A stretch of 64,000 nt of DNA from Acidobacteriota bacterium (GTDB lineage Bacteria > Acidobacteriota > Terriglobia > Terriglobales > Acidobacteriaceae): assembly GCA_021792795.1 (NCBI GenBank), contig JAJYUB010000001.1:141315-205314 (forward strand), read 5' to 3'. The stretch's first letter is position 1. Each line of letters opens with the position of its first letter. The position numbers and the translations under genes are program-made. The notes beneath the pieces were generated by a model that was not told the origin of the DNA, ran no database searches, and saw nothing but the letters and a program-made list of their open reading frames with translations. Positions 26,883-35,999 of the stretch are shown piece by piece.

Positions 26883-27182
26883 TTATTCTTCCGGAAAGAA
26901 TTCCACGAAACTGTCGCTGACCTGGGCGCCGTGCGTTTCCGCAATGCGAACGCAGGTTTCTTCCACCTGCCGCATTTGGCCGCGCAGATAGTCTCTGGAC
27001 GCGGAAACCGCGGCAATTCCCACGGTAGCGCGCTGCCATACAACTACTTCGTCCAGCTCCGCCACTGAAACGTTGAAGCCGTGGCGCAGCGACTCCTTCA
27101 GACTGCGGACGCACTGGCGCCGATCTTTCAGCGACCGGGCGTATTCCAGTTTCAGCTCCAGGGTAAGGACCGCGAGGTGCAT
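26883..27182 (-). CDS. ylxP: YlxP-like protein (DUF503)
   Basis: A 99-residue DUF503 protein (MHLAVLTLELKLEYARSLKD and KESLRHGFNVSVAELDE). In Bacillus the homologue lies between infB and rbfA, and here rbfA follows at 104 bp, so the order is conserved. ATG 27182 gives the normal length, but no good ribosome-binding site is visible; the frame extends up to an ATG at 27248. infB is not on the upstream side; a repeat-rich gap is found instead. Confidence 0.88.
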   Translation of the reverse strand: MHLAVLTLELKLEYARSLKDRRQCVRSLKESLRHGFNVSVAELDEVVVWQRATVGIAAVSASRDYLRGQMRQVEETCVRIAETHGAQVSDSFVEFFPEE

Positions 27183-27377
27183 GGAAAATGATACGGCGTC
27201 CGCATCGTCGACGGCGAACGTCCCGCGGGCGTCATTCATCCAGAGCATGAAGTTGTCTCAGGTTCGCGAGGCCCTCGCGCTGGCGCAAGCAGGCGGAATT
27301 TCGAAGGCCCTTCTTGTTCCCCGGCACCGCTCTAAAACGGATTTACAGATTTACAGATACTGTAATCGAAAGAAGAG

Positions 27378-27419
27378 GAGTCATTCTGAGCGCAGCGAAG
27401 AATCCAGAGGGTGATGGCA
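27378..27419 (+). repeat. Dispersed repeat (GAGTCATTCTGAGCG family), copy 1
   Basis: GAGTCATTCTGAGCGCAGCG followed by AAGAATCCAGAGGGTGATGG. It matches 54061-54102 at 40 of 42 positions. It sits in the 359-bp gap between ylxP and hup, with a further inverted element 25 bases away. Confidence 0.75.
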
Positions 27420-27442
27420 GCATTTACGATGCGGATATCGCC

Positions 27443-27506
27443 TGAATTCTTCACTTCGCTGCGCGGAGCCTGCCCTGAGCGTAGCCGAAGGGTTCCGAAT
27501 GATTCC
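27443..27506 (-). repeat. Dispersed repeat, inverted composite copy
   Basis: Read on the minus strand: GGAATCATTCGGAACCCTTCG, then GCTCAGGGCAGGCTC, then GCGCAGCGAAGTGAAGAATTC. It combines the CCCTTCG/CTCAGGGCAGG repeat seen at 17101 with a copy of the CATTC...CAGCGAAGAATC repeat, in inverted orientation to copy 1. Together the two could fold into a long imperfect hairpin downstream of hup. Confidence 0.65.
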
Positions 27507-27541
27507 CTACCACAAGCAACTACGCAAACTGTAAATACGCT

Positions 27542-27883
27542 CTAGACCGTGGGGGTGTCCGCTGCGCGCTCATTCTGCGCCGGGACAGTGCGGTCCGCAG
27601 CCTTCGCCTGTTGGTTCACCAGGTCGCGCAGGTCCTTGCTGGGCTTGAAGTACGGTACCCGTTTCGATGGAACTTCAACGCGCGCGCCGGTCTTCGGGTT
27701 GCGCCCAATGCGCGGATTGCGCTGCCGCGTGCGGAAGCTGCCGAATCCGCGGATTTCGATCTTGTCTCCGGAGCGCAAAGCAGCCACGACGGAATCGAAG
27801 ATGGTTTCGATGATCGTCTCCGCGTCGGAACGCGTCAGGTCCCCCAGTCGCATTACGTCCACTACCAGGTCGGCTTTTGTCAT
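27542..27883 (-). CDS. hup: HU/IHF-family DNA-binding protein
   Basis: A 113-residue nucleoid protein. It has MTKADLVVDVMRLGDLTRSD, the dimer-core helices, GDKIEIRGFGSFRTRQRNPR and then IGRNPKTGARVEVPSKRVPYF, the DNA-binding beta arm with its conserved RNPxxGRNPxTG. Ends with a 20-residue hydrophilic tail beyond the usual 90-95 residues. Probably co-transcribed with sppA, which ends 67 bp upstream. Confidence 0.93.
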   Translation of the reverse strand: MTKADLVVDVMRLGDLTRSDAETIIETIFDSVVAALRSGDKIEIRGFGSFRTRQRNPRIGRNPKTGARVEVPSKRVPYFKPSKDLRDLVNQQAKAADRTVPAQNERAADTPTV

Positions 27884-27950
27884 TGAAAGGCCCTTTCCTT
27901 TTCAGAGTATAGGATGCAGCCCGGGGTTTGCGCATCGCTATTGCAACAAC

Positions 27951-28937
27951 TTATTGCCACAGAAAATAAAACCCGGGGCTCTTCTCCAGCAGGGACTGCA
28001 ACTCTTCCGGATTCGGGAACGCCAGCTTGGAATCGGCCCCAAGAACCAGATCGACCAGGCCCGGATGCGGTTCCCGAGGACGTACGATCTCCGGCTCTCC
28101 TTTGATGCCCACGGCGCGGGCGGTGTCCAGCAGCGCCACGCGAAATCCGCCGGCCTGGTCAATCAGATGCAGTCCCAGCGCCTGCTGGCCTGTCCATACC
28201 TGCCCCGTCGCCAGGGTTTGAATGTCCTTTACAGGCAGCCGACGCCCGGTGGCTACGTCCTGGATAAACTGCGTATGCATATTGTCGATCAGGCCCTGAA
28301 AATAGGCCTGTTCCGCCGGCGTCAGGTCGCGGGTGGGCGATCCGGCATCCTTCAGCGCGCCGGCCTTCAATGTTACATCCTTCAGCTTCGCCCATTTCAG
28401 CAGGTCTCCGTAGTTGATCCACTGCATGATGACGCCGACGCTGCCGACGATGCTGGCGTCATTGGCATAAATGCGATCGGTTGCGGTGGCAACATAGTAG
28501 GCGCCGCTGGCGCCGACACTCTCAATGGATGCGACGATGCGCTTTTTATGGTGACTGCGGATGCGCAAGACTTCGTGATAGATTTCCTGCGAAGCGGCCG
28601 CGCCGCCGCCGGGAGAATCAATGTGCAGAATGATGGCCTTGACGGAGTCGTCGTTGGCGAACTTTTCCAGTTGCTCATCCGTTTTGTCCGCCGAAAGGAT
28701 CACGCCCTTCAGGTCCACCACGGCAATCTTGCCGGAGCCGAATCCATCAAAACCGGAGGTGCTGCCGCCGGAAGATCGCATCACCTGCCATGCCGCTGTC
28801 CATAGCAGCACAACGAACAGCAGAAACAGCCCGCCCACCAGGCTGAGCCAAAACCAGAAGGAGTGTCCTCGTGTTGTCTCGGTTCGCGCGTCCATACGGG
28901 CGAGTGTAGCATCCGGAGGCCGGTTGGTTACACTCAT
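27951..28937 (-). CDS. sppA: Signal peptide peptidase SppA (36-kDa type)
   Basis: About 328 residues, a membrane-anchored S49 serine peptidase that degrades cleaved signal peptides. One N-terminal transmembrane helix (FWFWLSLVGGLFLLFVVLLW). SPGGGAAASQEIYHEVLRIR then ESVGASGAYYVA, with Ser in GASG as nucleophile, and AGALKDAGSPTRDLT with Lys as general base. The start is uncertain: ATG 28937, or ATG 28895 which lies 7 bases after a TACACT box on this strand and would be leaderless. Confidence 0.92.
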   Translation of the reverse strand: MSVTNRPPDATLARMDARTETTRGHSFWFWLSLVGGLFLLFVVLLWTAAWQVMRSSGGSTSGFDGFGSGKIAVVDLKGVILSADKTDEQLEKFANDDSVKAIILHIDSPGGGAAASQEIYHEVLRIRSHHKKRIVASIESVGASGAYYVATATDRIYANDASIVGSVGVIMQWINYGDLLKWAKLKDVTLKAGALKDAGSPTRDLTPAEQAYFQGLIDNMHTQFIQDVATGRRLPVKDIQTLATGQVWTGQQALGLHLIDQAGGFRVALLDTARAVGIKGEPEIVRPREPHPGLVDLVLGADSKLAFPNPEELQSLLEKSPGFYFLWQ

Positions 28938-29070
28938 CCATCATTCCCCGAGCCCGACAGTCGAGATTGCAGAAATGCCGGCGTTCCACCATAATTGGGG
29001 CAGACTCCGCGCCCGGCATGCGGCATTCTCCTCTAACCTTGAAATTTGCACGGCACGAATTCGGCAAGCG

Positions 29071-29883
29071 ATGACCATGGATCAGCCGCAATACAGCATC
29101 GTCATTCCCGCGTTTAACGAGCAGGCGCGCATCGGCGCGACCCTGGAACGTGTCATGGAATGCATCCGCGTCCGCGCCTGGACCGCCGAGGTGCTGGTGG
29201 TCAACGACGGCTCCCGCGACCGGACAGCGGCCATCGTTTCGGCTGCGGCCCTCAAACATCCCAATCTCCGGCTGATCGAAAATCCCGGCAATCGCGGCAA
29301 AGGCTATTCCGTGCGCAACGGAATGCTGCAAGCCCGCGGCGCAATCGTCATGTTTACAGACGCCGACTTGTCCGCTCCCATTGAGGAGGCCGAGCTGCTG
29401 TTCGCCGCCATTGCCAACGGCGCCGACGTCGCCATTGGATCGCGATGGCTGGACCGCTCTCGCCAGACCCTTCGCCAGCCCATCTACCGCCGGTTTTTCG
29501 GTCGCTGCTTCAACTGGCTCACGCGGCTGGTCATGAACCTTCCCCTGGCCGACACGCAATGCGGATTCAAGGCATTTCGCAGGGAAGCGGCCCAGACCAT
29601 CTTCATCCGCCAGCGGATTGAGCGATGGGGATTCGATCCTGAGATCCTCTATATCGCCTTGCGATTGGGAATGCGTATCGACGAGGTCCCCGTTACCTGG
29701 GGCCATGACGAGCGTTCACGCATCAGCTACCTGAAAGACGGCTTAAAGATGATGGAAGACTTGTTGCGGGTCCGCTTCTACTCTCTTGCCGGATGCTATC
29801 GCGGAGATCCGTGTCAGGACGGCGGCCTTGGCGGGTGCGGCGACTGCCGCAAAACCAAGGCCGCACCCGTCGCCAAGACCTGA
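29071..29883 (+). CDS. GT2 glycosyltransferase, dolichyl-phosphate mannosyl/glucosyltransferase type
   Basis: A 270-residue family 2 glycosyltransferase. YSIVIPAFNEQARIGATLE and VLVVNDGSRDRT are the nucleotide-binding core, VMFTDADLSAPIEE contains the DxD-like motif, DTQCGFKAFRREAAQ is the acceptor region, and IDEVPVTWGHDERSRISYL matches the C-terminal part of Alg5/DPM1-type enzymes. It would charge a polyprenyl phosphate with glucose or mannose. A Cys/Gly-rich tail (CYRGDPCQDGGLGGCGDCRK) is unusual. ATG at 29071; a second at 29077. Confidence 0.88.
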   Translation: MTMDQPQYSIVIPAFNEQARIGATLERVMECIRVRAWTAEVLVVNDGSRDRTAAIVSAAALKHPNLRLIENPGNRGKGYSVRNGMLQARGAIVMFTDADLSAPIEEAELLFAAIANGADVAIGSRWLDRSRQTLRQPIYRRFFGRCFNWLTRLVMNLPLADTQCGFKAFRREAAQTIFIRQRIERWGFDPEILYIALRLGMRIDEVPVTWGHDERSRISYLKDGLKMMEDLLRVRFYSLAGCYRGDPCQDGGLGGCGDCRKTKAAPVAKT

Positions 29884-29921
29884 CGGGTCGCCTGCGATGT
29901 TCCTACATTCAGGATGAAGAT

Positions 29922-30185
29922 TTACAGCGCAGGCGCCGCCGACGGGGCCCGATACGTGGCCCGGAAGCGCCGCCGCTTCCTTTCCACCACCTGGATGCCA
30001 TTCTCTCCATCCATCGTCAGCGTCCATTCGTTCGAGCACGCTCCGCACAACCAATAATATTCAAGCAACTGCAGCGTTTTCGAGTTCTGTTTCGATGCAT
30101 TTTTGCGGGAGAACAGGAATACTTTCCCCTCGCGCAGATAGTGGAGCGGTTTGTTGCAATTCGGATTGGCGCAATGACCGACCAT
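29922..30185 (-). CDS. Small zinc-finger-like protein of unknown function
   Basis: About 87 residues. CANPNCNKPLHYLREGK near the start and LCGACSNEW in the middle give two CxxC-type pairs, consistent with one zinc site. The C-terminus is basic (VVERKRRRFRATYR). ATG 30185 has AAGGAG 10 bases ahead. Convergent with the GT2 gene. Unknown function; the layout resembles small zinc-ribbon proteins. Confidence 0.65.
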   Translation of the reverse strand: MVGHCANPNCNKPLHYLREGKVFLFSRKNASKQNSKTLQLLEYYWLCGACSNEWTLTMDGENGIQVVERKRRRFRATYRAPSAAPAL

Positions 30186-30363
30186 GCGAGGCAAACTCCT
30201 TCGAGTGGGAGAAGTAGGTAGGAGATCCAGAACACAACGTTGACAAGCGGACCGCAGTCATTCTGCCTCGAACTTCTATTTTCGTTCTTATCCAGTTGGA
30301 CGCTGAGTTGGAACGTAAGTTAGCCTGCGCGGTTCGCATGGAAGCGCGCAGGCGCCTTTAAAA

Positions 30364-30400
30364 GAGCGATGAACGGAATGAAGGAGCGATGTGCGGAATG
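30364..30400 (+). repeat. Two-copy tandem repeat, 20-bp period
   Basis: GAGCGATGAACGGAATGAAG then GAGCGATGTGCGGAATG, an imperfect direct duplication in the 343-bp gap between the zinc-finger protein and the exported DinB protein. A separate hairpin (GCCTGCGCG at 30323-30331 and CGCGCAGGC at 30345-30353) lies just before it. Otherwise the gap shows no gene. Confidence 0.5.
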
Positions 30401-30528
30401 GGAAAGAAAGTAAAATTCTTTCGCCGCGCAGCGGTTGGATCGTGGCGGCCTGAAACCAGGGTGTGTACATCCGGGCGAGAATCGGTGGGATCCTCGCTCA
30501 GATGCCGATATGCAGGTTTCCGCGCGCG

Positions 30529-31110
30529 CTACTTTCCCTTGGGGCGGCTGGAGGGCGGGACGATGCCATTCATGCGCAGATACTCCACCATCTGCCCGAA
30601 ATGGTCGTTCATGTGGACGGTGGCGAACAACATGATTCCCGCCCGGGTGTCGACTCCATCGACTGGTTTCACTACCTCCATGGCATTGTCCGTGTCCAGT
30701 GTTGCGATGGCCTTGTGCGCAAACGCGAACGAGTCTTTCAGTCCCTGGACCAACTGCGCCTTCGTCTTCATGCTTTTCACCGCCTGCATGTCCGGGGGTT
30801 TGATGGAAGCGGCGGCGCCGAACATGTAATAGTTGGCGGCGATAACGTGCTGTACCTGCTCTCCAAATGTTCGCACGCCCTTGAAATTTCCGTTGGTTGG
30901 AGCAAAATTGAATTTGTCGGCGGGCATGGCTTCCACCAGCGGGACCATTTCACCCTCCACCATGCTCAACAATTGATCCACCACCTGCGCCGGCGTGGTG
31001 GTTGCGGCGGCAGCGGCGCTCATGTCCGATTGCGCCTCAATCGGCGGCATGGTCCACAGTCCGGCAACGGCCAGAACGGCGGAGAGTACGGCAAGATTCC
31101 TCATTTTCAT
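30529..31110 (-). CDS. Exported DinB-like protein
   Basis: A 193-residue DinB-superfamily protein with a signal peptide (NLAVLSAVLAVAGLWTMPPI, cleavage near IEAQ). The mature part has the four-helix pattern with histidines in GEQVQHVIAANYY and TVHMNDHFGQMVEYLR. Exported DinB proteins are numerous in Acidobacteriota; reactions unknown. ATG 31110 starts at MKMRN, and the reading frame continues upstream without a signal peptide. Confidence 0.85.
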   Translation of the reverse strand: MKMRNLAVLSAVLAVAGLWTMPPIEAQSDMSAAAAATTTPAQVVDQLLSMVEGEMVPLVEAMPADKFNFAPTNGNFKGVRTFGEQVQHVIAANYYMFGAAASIKPPDMQAVKSMKTKAQLVQGLKDSFAFAHKAIATLDTDNAMEVVKPVDGVDTRAGIMLFATVHMNDHFGQMVEYLRMNGIVPPSSRPKGK

Positions 31111-31287
31111 ACGAGACCCTTTCCGTGCAAAAATTTGCAACGCCTGAGCGTAGCAGGAGCCGCCTGTGCGCGGCAAACTGACATGGAGCCAGCCATAGAA
31201 CCCGTCGCCTGCATTCCCCGGCGACCCATGAGCGCAATCGAGTGTCCACGGTTGCAAAATAATTGAACCGAGGAAGGATGAAGGTCG

Positions 31288-31686
31288 ATGAAGACGGCAG
31301 ATTTCGACAACACGGCCGCCATTCTGGTGTTGGTTCTACACCTTGCATGGATCCTGTGGGTGATCCTTGGCGCATTCTGGACTTCTGGCCGCCGCTGGCT
31401 GACCGCATTTCACATCGCCTCGCTGCTATGGGGCATCGCGGTGGAGATCGGACCCTGGCCGTGCCCTTTGACGATGGCCGAGGATTTTTTTCAGCGCCGC
31501 GTCGGCCTCGCTCCCGACCGCGGCAGTTTCCTGCTGCACGCCATCGGCTCGCTGGTCTACCCCAACCTGTCGGCGATGTTGCTGACAATCTGCGGAGTGG
31601 CCGTCTGCGTTGTGAACCTTGCAATCTATGCTTGGCGGGCCTTCCAATGGGCAGGCAGCAATCGCGCCGAGTCTCAACTGCCCTGA
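31288..31686 (+). CDS. DUF2784 membrane protein
   Basis: A 132-residue membrane protein with three hydrophobic segments (ILVLVLHLAWILWVILGAFW, FHIASLLWGIAVEI, LTICGVAVCVVNLAIYAW). The middle CPLTMAEDFFQRRVG with PCPLT is the DUF2784 signature. GAAGG precedes the ATG at 31288. Unknown function. A longer overlapping frame from 31263 has no support. Confidence 0.82.
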   Translation: MKTADFDNTAAILVLVLHLAWILWVILGAFWTSGRRWLTAFHIASLLWGIAVEIGPWPCPLTMAEDFFQRRVGLAPDRGSFLLHAIGSLVYPNLSAMLLTICGVAVCVVNLAIYAWRAFQWAGSNRAESQLP

Positions 31687-31852
31687 ATGCTGCGGCTTGC
31701 AATATTGCATGCAATTCCTTGCGCGCCTAAGATGCAACATTCCTGGAATGAGGCGCTTCCCCAATCCAGATTTTGTACCAGTTTTCCGCAACGGAAATGG
31801 CACCCGGCCGCATCTGTTATCTGATAGAGTTTGCCATAAGGAGTACCCCGAT

Positions 31853-32131
31853 ATGGAACAGGAAATGACTTGGTTGCGGGCGCTGGCAGCCGGATCTTTG
31901 GTTGCCGCAGCTGCGCTGTTGCTGACCGGACGGAAGAAGGCTGCGTTGACAGCTTCAGGATTGGGAGCAGCGGTCATTCTATCCGAGGACCCGGATGCGA
32001 TGAAGGAGCTTTGGAGGCATGTTCCGGACTTGCTGCAGGACGGTCATGAGATGTTGGGTCGCCTGGAAGGCGTTCTCGACGGCATTACCGAGCAGGGTGG
32101 TCGCGTCCGGCAACTGGTTCGGCGAGCCTAG
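31853..32131 (+). CDS. Small membrane-anchored protein of unknown function
   Basis: A 92-residue protein with an N-terminal hydrophobic segment (LRALAAGSLVAAAALLLTG), a positive RKK stop and an amphipathic helix (ELWRHVPDLLQDGHEMLGRL). AAGGAG is 9 bases before ATG 31853. Not recognised; the pattern suggests a membrane-bound helix bundle. Confidence 0.6.
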   Translation: MEQEMTWLRALAAGSLVAAAALLLTGRKKAALTASGLGAAVILSEDPDAMKELWRHVPDLLQDGHEMLGRLEGVLDGITEQGGRVRQLVRRA

Positions 32132-32285
32132 CAGCATCCATTCCCCGTGTTTCCCCCCAAAGAAACCTGGTTCTAGGCTTCCTGCGGAAGTGACCCCTAC
32201 AAACGGCAGGCGAGGTTGCGCCTGAGCGCGCGCGAATAACTCCGCCCGCTCTCCCTGACGACCGTTTCATCGCATCGCGACCGCT

Positions 32286-32714
32286 CTAAAATATCTTCCG
32301 CATCAGGTCGTCGCCCAGGCCGAATCCCAGGCCCATTTCCATGGCGCGGCCAAAGCCAGACTGCAAAAATCCTCCTAGCCCTCCGATCGGTTGCGCCGCT
32401 CCCGGCCCACTCCCAGGGACAAATCCAGGCTGCGGATAGCCGCTCTGCACGGGCGCCGGATAACCCGCGCCGTAGCCCTGATTTTGGTTCGCCACAAAAC
32501 CATGGATCGCCTGCAATAGATTCATGGTTTGCTGCTGCTGCGACTGGATCGCCAGCGCGATTTCTTTCAAATCCAACACCCATTCGCGAGCTTGAGGATT
32601 ACCGCTCGCGGACTCAGCTTGCAGCTTTGTCGCCAGTTCTTTCAGTTCCTCAACCACTTGCTGCGAAGCATTCTGTAACTGGCCGTACTGTTGGTCGATT
32701 GTTTGGATATCCAT
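32286..32714 (-). CDS. Coiled-coil protein with Gly/Pro-rich tail, unknown function
   Basis: About 142 residues. The first 75 form a predicted helical region (QVVEELKELATKLQAESASG, then LKEIALAIQSQQQQTMNLLQ). The C-terminal half is rich in Gly, Pro, Tyr and Gln (NQNQGYGAGYPAPVQSGYPQ). GGAGTAGG precedes the ATG at 32714. Not recognised. The 32715-33081 gap upstream of the TonB receptor holds no gene that I can see. Confidence 0.65.
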   Translation of the reverse strand: MDIQTIDQQYGQLQNASQQVVEELKELATKLQAESASGNPQAREWVLDLKEIALAIQSQQQQTMNLLQAIHGFVANQNQGYGAGYPAPVQSGYPQPGFVPGSGPGAAQPIGGLGGFLQSGFGRAMEMGLGFGLGDDLMRKIF

Positions 32715-33081
32715 TTTTCCTACTCCTTCGCAAATTGTAACTTGGCACCCGGACTGAGCAAGCAATCGGCCTTCCCCCCACGCGTGGTCGGCAACGCTCG
32801 GCTGCTCCATCCCATTTGCTTGTCCCGCGCGTTCCGCGTCCGCCTACATCCGCCATATCTGTCAATCGAAGAATTCTTCCGGCGCTTGCCGGACAGTAAC
32901 AGGATTTTCATGCTGCTGTAACGAAAGCACAATGTGTTCCCGCCACGATAGACACATTGCCTGTCGATGAGCAGCGGTGGATTTCCTGGAAATACATCCT
33001 TCCCGCATTGGCAGCGGAGGTAGAGCGCCCATCGGTATCACCCATCCTGAAAGACCCAAAACATTGTTGGAGGAGGAGTTC

Positions 33082-35778
33082 ATGGTGCAGAGATTTCTGG
33101 TCGTGTGTGGACTTATATTTTGTTGTGTGTTTTCAGCTTTGGCTCAACCCTCAGCGGGAATTCGCGGGAGCGTGCTGGACGCGGCCGGTGCCGCCATCGC
33201 GGGCGCGGAAATCACGGTCACAAATGCGGCCACAGGTGTTGTCTCCAGCGCGGTAAGCGATGCGAATGGGGATTTTGCAGTGTCCGGGCTGGCTGTGGGC
33301 CAGTATTCCATCTCGGCCTCGAAAGCGGGTTTCGTTGCGTTTCATCAGGACAGCCTGCAACTCAAATCCGGCGAGACGCTGACCGCCGATGTATCGATGT
33401 CTCTGCCCGCCGTGACGCAATCGGTCACAGTGCATGGAACGCTCGACGGGGTGACGACCAAGCCTTCGCAGGAACAGGTGCTACTGTCCAACCAGTCCAT
33501 CCGCGTTATTGACCGCCAGCAGATGAGCATCGTGGGCCCCGTCGCTGGCGGTGCGCAGATCATTTCCACTGCTCCGGGTGCCATCGTCACCGGCTACGGC
33601 AACACGGGGGCCACGAAATACACGATCACCCTGAACGGACTGAATCAGGGCTGGGGCGGCTACGGCGGTTACACCGGCGGCGGTGCGCTGGGTGTTACGT
33701 TCGATGGCGTGCCCATTGTCGATTCCGCGAGCGACCTATGGCCGTCGGCAACCATCCCGGAAAACGGTCTGATTCAGAACGTCAACGTCACCTATGGCCC
33801 AGGCAATCCAGCGGACCGCTGGTACACCAATGTCGGCGGCGCGGTGGAGTTTACCCCAGTCCAGCCGACTGCGAAACCGCAGGCCAACGTGACGGCAACG
33901 TATGGCAGCTATCGGCAAAAGGACATTGTTGCCAGCGGCAGCACTGGCCTGTATCGCGGCTGGTCGACAGTGGTTTCGGGCGGCGCGGGAAGCGGCAACG
34001 ACTTCCGCGTGGCCCCAGATGGATTTGCCAATCCCAGCAAGGATTGGGCCGTTCAGGCCAAGGCGCTGAAAACCTTTCAAGGAAGCAGCTTGGAACTGGG
34101 GGGCTATAACTCCTACGCCGGCGGTTATCGGTCGCAGGTGATCCCGGTCGCAGCGAATCCGTACATCACCATTGATGGGAATTTAGGCAGCCAGCAATAT
34201 AGTCAACCGTCCTCCGGTTATTACAGCACCTTGGCGTATAACATCTACAACAAGTACGACGTCAATCAAATGGGGCTGATCTATGGGCGGGAGACCATGC
34301 GCCTGGATGACACGACCTCCGTGCAAAACCTGTCATGGTACATGCACATCGCGCGCTTGCACAATCGCCTCAACGATGCCTATCAGGACAATTCCGGCCC
34401 TACCGGCAACCAGCAGCAAAACGAATACAACAATCCGTACTCCAACACCATTGGAGACAAGCTCCTTCTCACCAAAAGCCTGCCGAGGAACACGGTCAGT
34501 GGCGGCGGCTACTTTATCCATGAACTCTACAACAGCCGGAACAACTTCTATGGTCCCACATGGGGTGGCTCCAAGACGACCGTGAACCAGGGCGGCAATA
34601 TCCGTTCCAGCTACTTCAACACAAACGACTTTTCCATCTTCCTGCAGGATGACATTCATCCCATTCCGATACTGCACATCACGCCTGGCATCCGTTATGT
34701 AGGCTTTGCCACGGGCTTCTATAACGCAGTGCAGCAGGACTTTACCCTTGCGCCGGGGGCAGTCCTGAGTACAAACTGCCGATACATTCCCGGCTACGGT
34801 ACGAAAAATTCGGTCGGCGTGCAGGACGCCTGCCCAGCCGCAAACGAGAATCGCAGTGGGGTCGAGCCATCCGTGGACGTCACTGTGCAGGCACGTCCAT
34901 GGCTGAACCTGTATGGCGGGTTCTATGAGGCGCTGCGCTCGCCGGGGTTGGGCGGCGGCGGCGGCATGTTTCAGGCCGTCGATCCCGTCAGTTATCACTT
35001 GGAGCGCGGAACGTATTATCAAGCCGGCTTCAAGATGCACACCGAAGGAACTGGCTTCCGCAACAATTTTATCTTCGGCGCCGCTTACTACCATCAGCAG
35101 TTCGCCAACCAGGAGATTGACACTACCCTGGCCAACGGGGATACGTTCGACGCCAATGGCACGTCCAATTACAATGGCGTCAACATCTTTGCCGATGATG
35201 ACCCGATCCACAACCTGCACCTGTTCACCAACGCAAACATCGAAGCTGCCAGCTATAGCAGTTATGTTACAGGTGGACTTTTCGTAAATGGCGCGGCAAC
35301 ATGCACAAATCCCAATGGCAGTCCTGTCGCCGGCTGCCTGAATTACAACGGTTACCCGGTATCGTACGTGCCTACATCCACGCTGAATGCCGGCGCCTTT
35401 TATACCCTGCATCCCGCGGAGCATTTCGTCGTCGAGCCAACGGCCTCGTTCCAGTTCATTGGCAGTCAGCATCTCTTCGACAACTGCGCGGAAGTGGCGG
35501 GTGCCTGCACCAGCCCGGCACCCAGCAAGAATGTCACCATGCCCGCCTACGCCACACTCAACCTGGGCGCGAAGGTCCCCTACAAGCACTTTGACGCCAC
35601 AGTCATGGTTTTGAATGTGTTGAACAAGGGCTACAACATCTACGAATACATCTCCGCTGGCAGCTATTTCAACACCTCATCGACAGCGCCCGCGGGTTCT
35701 CCATACGCCTACAACTATGTCACCGCCTATCCCGGAGCGCCGGTCACCGCCTATATCAGCCTCGACGCCCATTTCTAG
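33082..35778 (+). CDS. TonB-dependent receptor with carboxypeptidase-regulatory-like domain
   Basis: An 898-residue outer-membrane receptor. Signal peptide 1-22, then a CarboxypepD_reg-like domain (residues about 24-105, SAGIRGSVLDAAGAAIAGAE then GDFAVSGLAVGQYSISASKA), then a plug with LLSNQSIRVIDRQQMSIVGP and an RWYTNVGGAVEF segment, and a beta-barrel ending in AYISLDAHF with the C-terminal Phe. The added domain is the usual mark of acidobacterial receptors. AGGAGGAG before the ATG fixes the start. The substrate is not predictable; neighbouring secreted phosphatase and GPI genes do not settle it. Confidence 0.92.
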   Translation: MVQRFLVVCGLIFCCVFSALAQPSAGIRGSVLDAAGAAIAGAEITVTNAATGVVSSAVSDANGDFAVSGLAVGQYSISASKAGFVAFHQDSLQLKSGETLTADVSMSLPAVTQSVTVHGTLDGVTTKPSQEQVLLSNQSIRVIDRQQMSIVGPVAGGAQIISTAPGAIVTGYGNTGATKYTITLNGLNQGWGGYGGYTGGGALGVTFDGVPIVDSASDLWPSATIPENGLIQNVNVTYGPGNPADRWYTNVGGAVEFTPVQPTAKPQANVTATYGSYRQKDIVASGSTGLYRGWSTVVSGGAGSGNDFRVAPDGFANPSKDWAVQAKALKTFQGSSLELGGYNSYAGGYRSQVIPVAANPYITIDGNLGSQQYSQPSSGYYSTLAYNIYNKYDVNQMGLIYGRETMRLDDTTSVQNLSWYMHIARLHNRLNDAYQDNSGPTGNQQQNEYNNPYSNTIGDKLLLTKSLPRNTVSGGGYFIHELYNSRNNFYGPTWGGSKTTVNQGGNIRSSYFNTNDFSIFLQDDIHPIPILHITPGIRYVGFATGFYNAVQQDFTLAPGAVLSTNCRYIPGYGTKNSVGVQDACPAANENRSGVEPSVDVTVQARPWLNLYGGFYEALRSPGLGGGGGMFQAVDPVSYHLERGTYYQAGFKMHTEGTGFRNNFIFGAAYYHQQFANQEIDTTLANGDTFDANGTSNYNGVNIFADDDPIHNLHLFTNANIEAASYSSYVTGGLFVNGAATCTNPNGSPVAGCLNYNGYPVSYVPTSTLNAGAFYTLHPAEHFVVEPTASFQFIGSQHLFDNCAEVAGACTSPAPSKNVTMPAYATLNLGAKVPYKHFDATVMVLNVLNKGYNIYEYISAGSYFNTSSTAPAGSPYAYNYVTAYPGAPVTAYISLDAHF

Positions 35779-35999
35779 CGGCTCGGTAAAACTGCGCGAA
35801 AGACTGTTGTGCTTGCGAATGGCCCATGCCTCGTGTGGGTCATTTCTCTTTATGCGCCTGGGAAGCCGTTTCAATCCATCCGCCGGGCGCCGAACAAGAC
35901 AACGTTGTGCCCAAATTCTCATCGCCGGCGTCTAACATGAAAGATGCAACCAACAAGGTCCCCCGAATCGCAATCCAAAGAATGAGAGAAGTCGACACC

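Noticed and set aside
27300..27541. CRISPR array, suspected from the repeats in this gap
   Set aside because: The copies are few, of unequal spacing and inverted; there is no regular repeat-spacer pattern and no cas gene.
31263..31730. Alternative 155-residue frame overlapping the DUF2784 gene
   Set aside because: Out of frame with a recognisable DUF2784 protein and lacks a domain.
34333..35589. Long minus-strand frame opposite the TonB receptor
   Set aside because: No recognisable domain, and the plus strand carries a complete receptor with signal peptide and C-terminal Phe.
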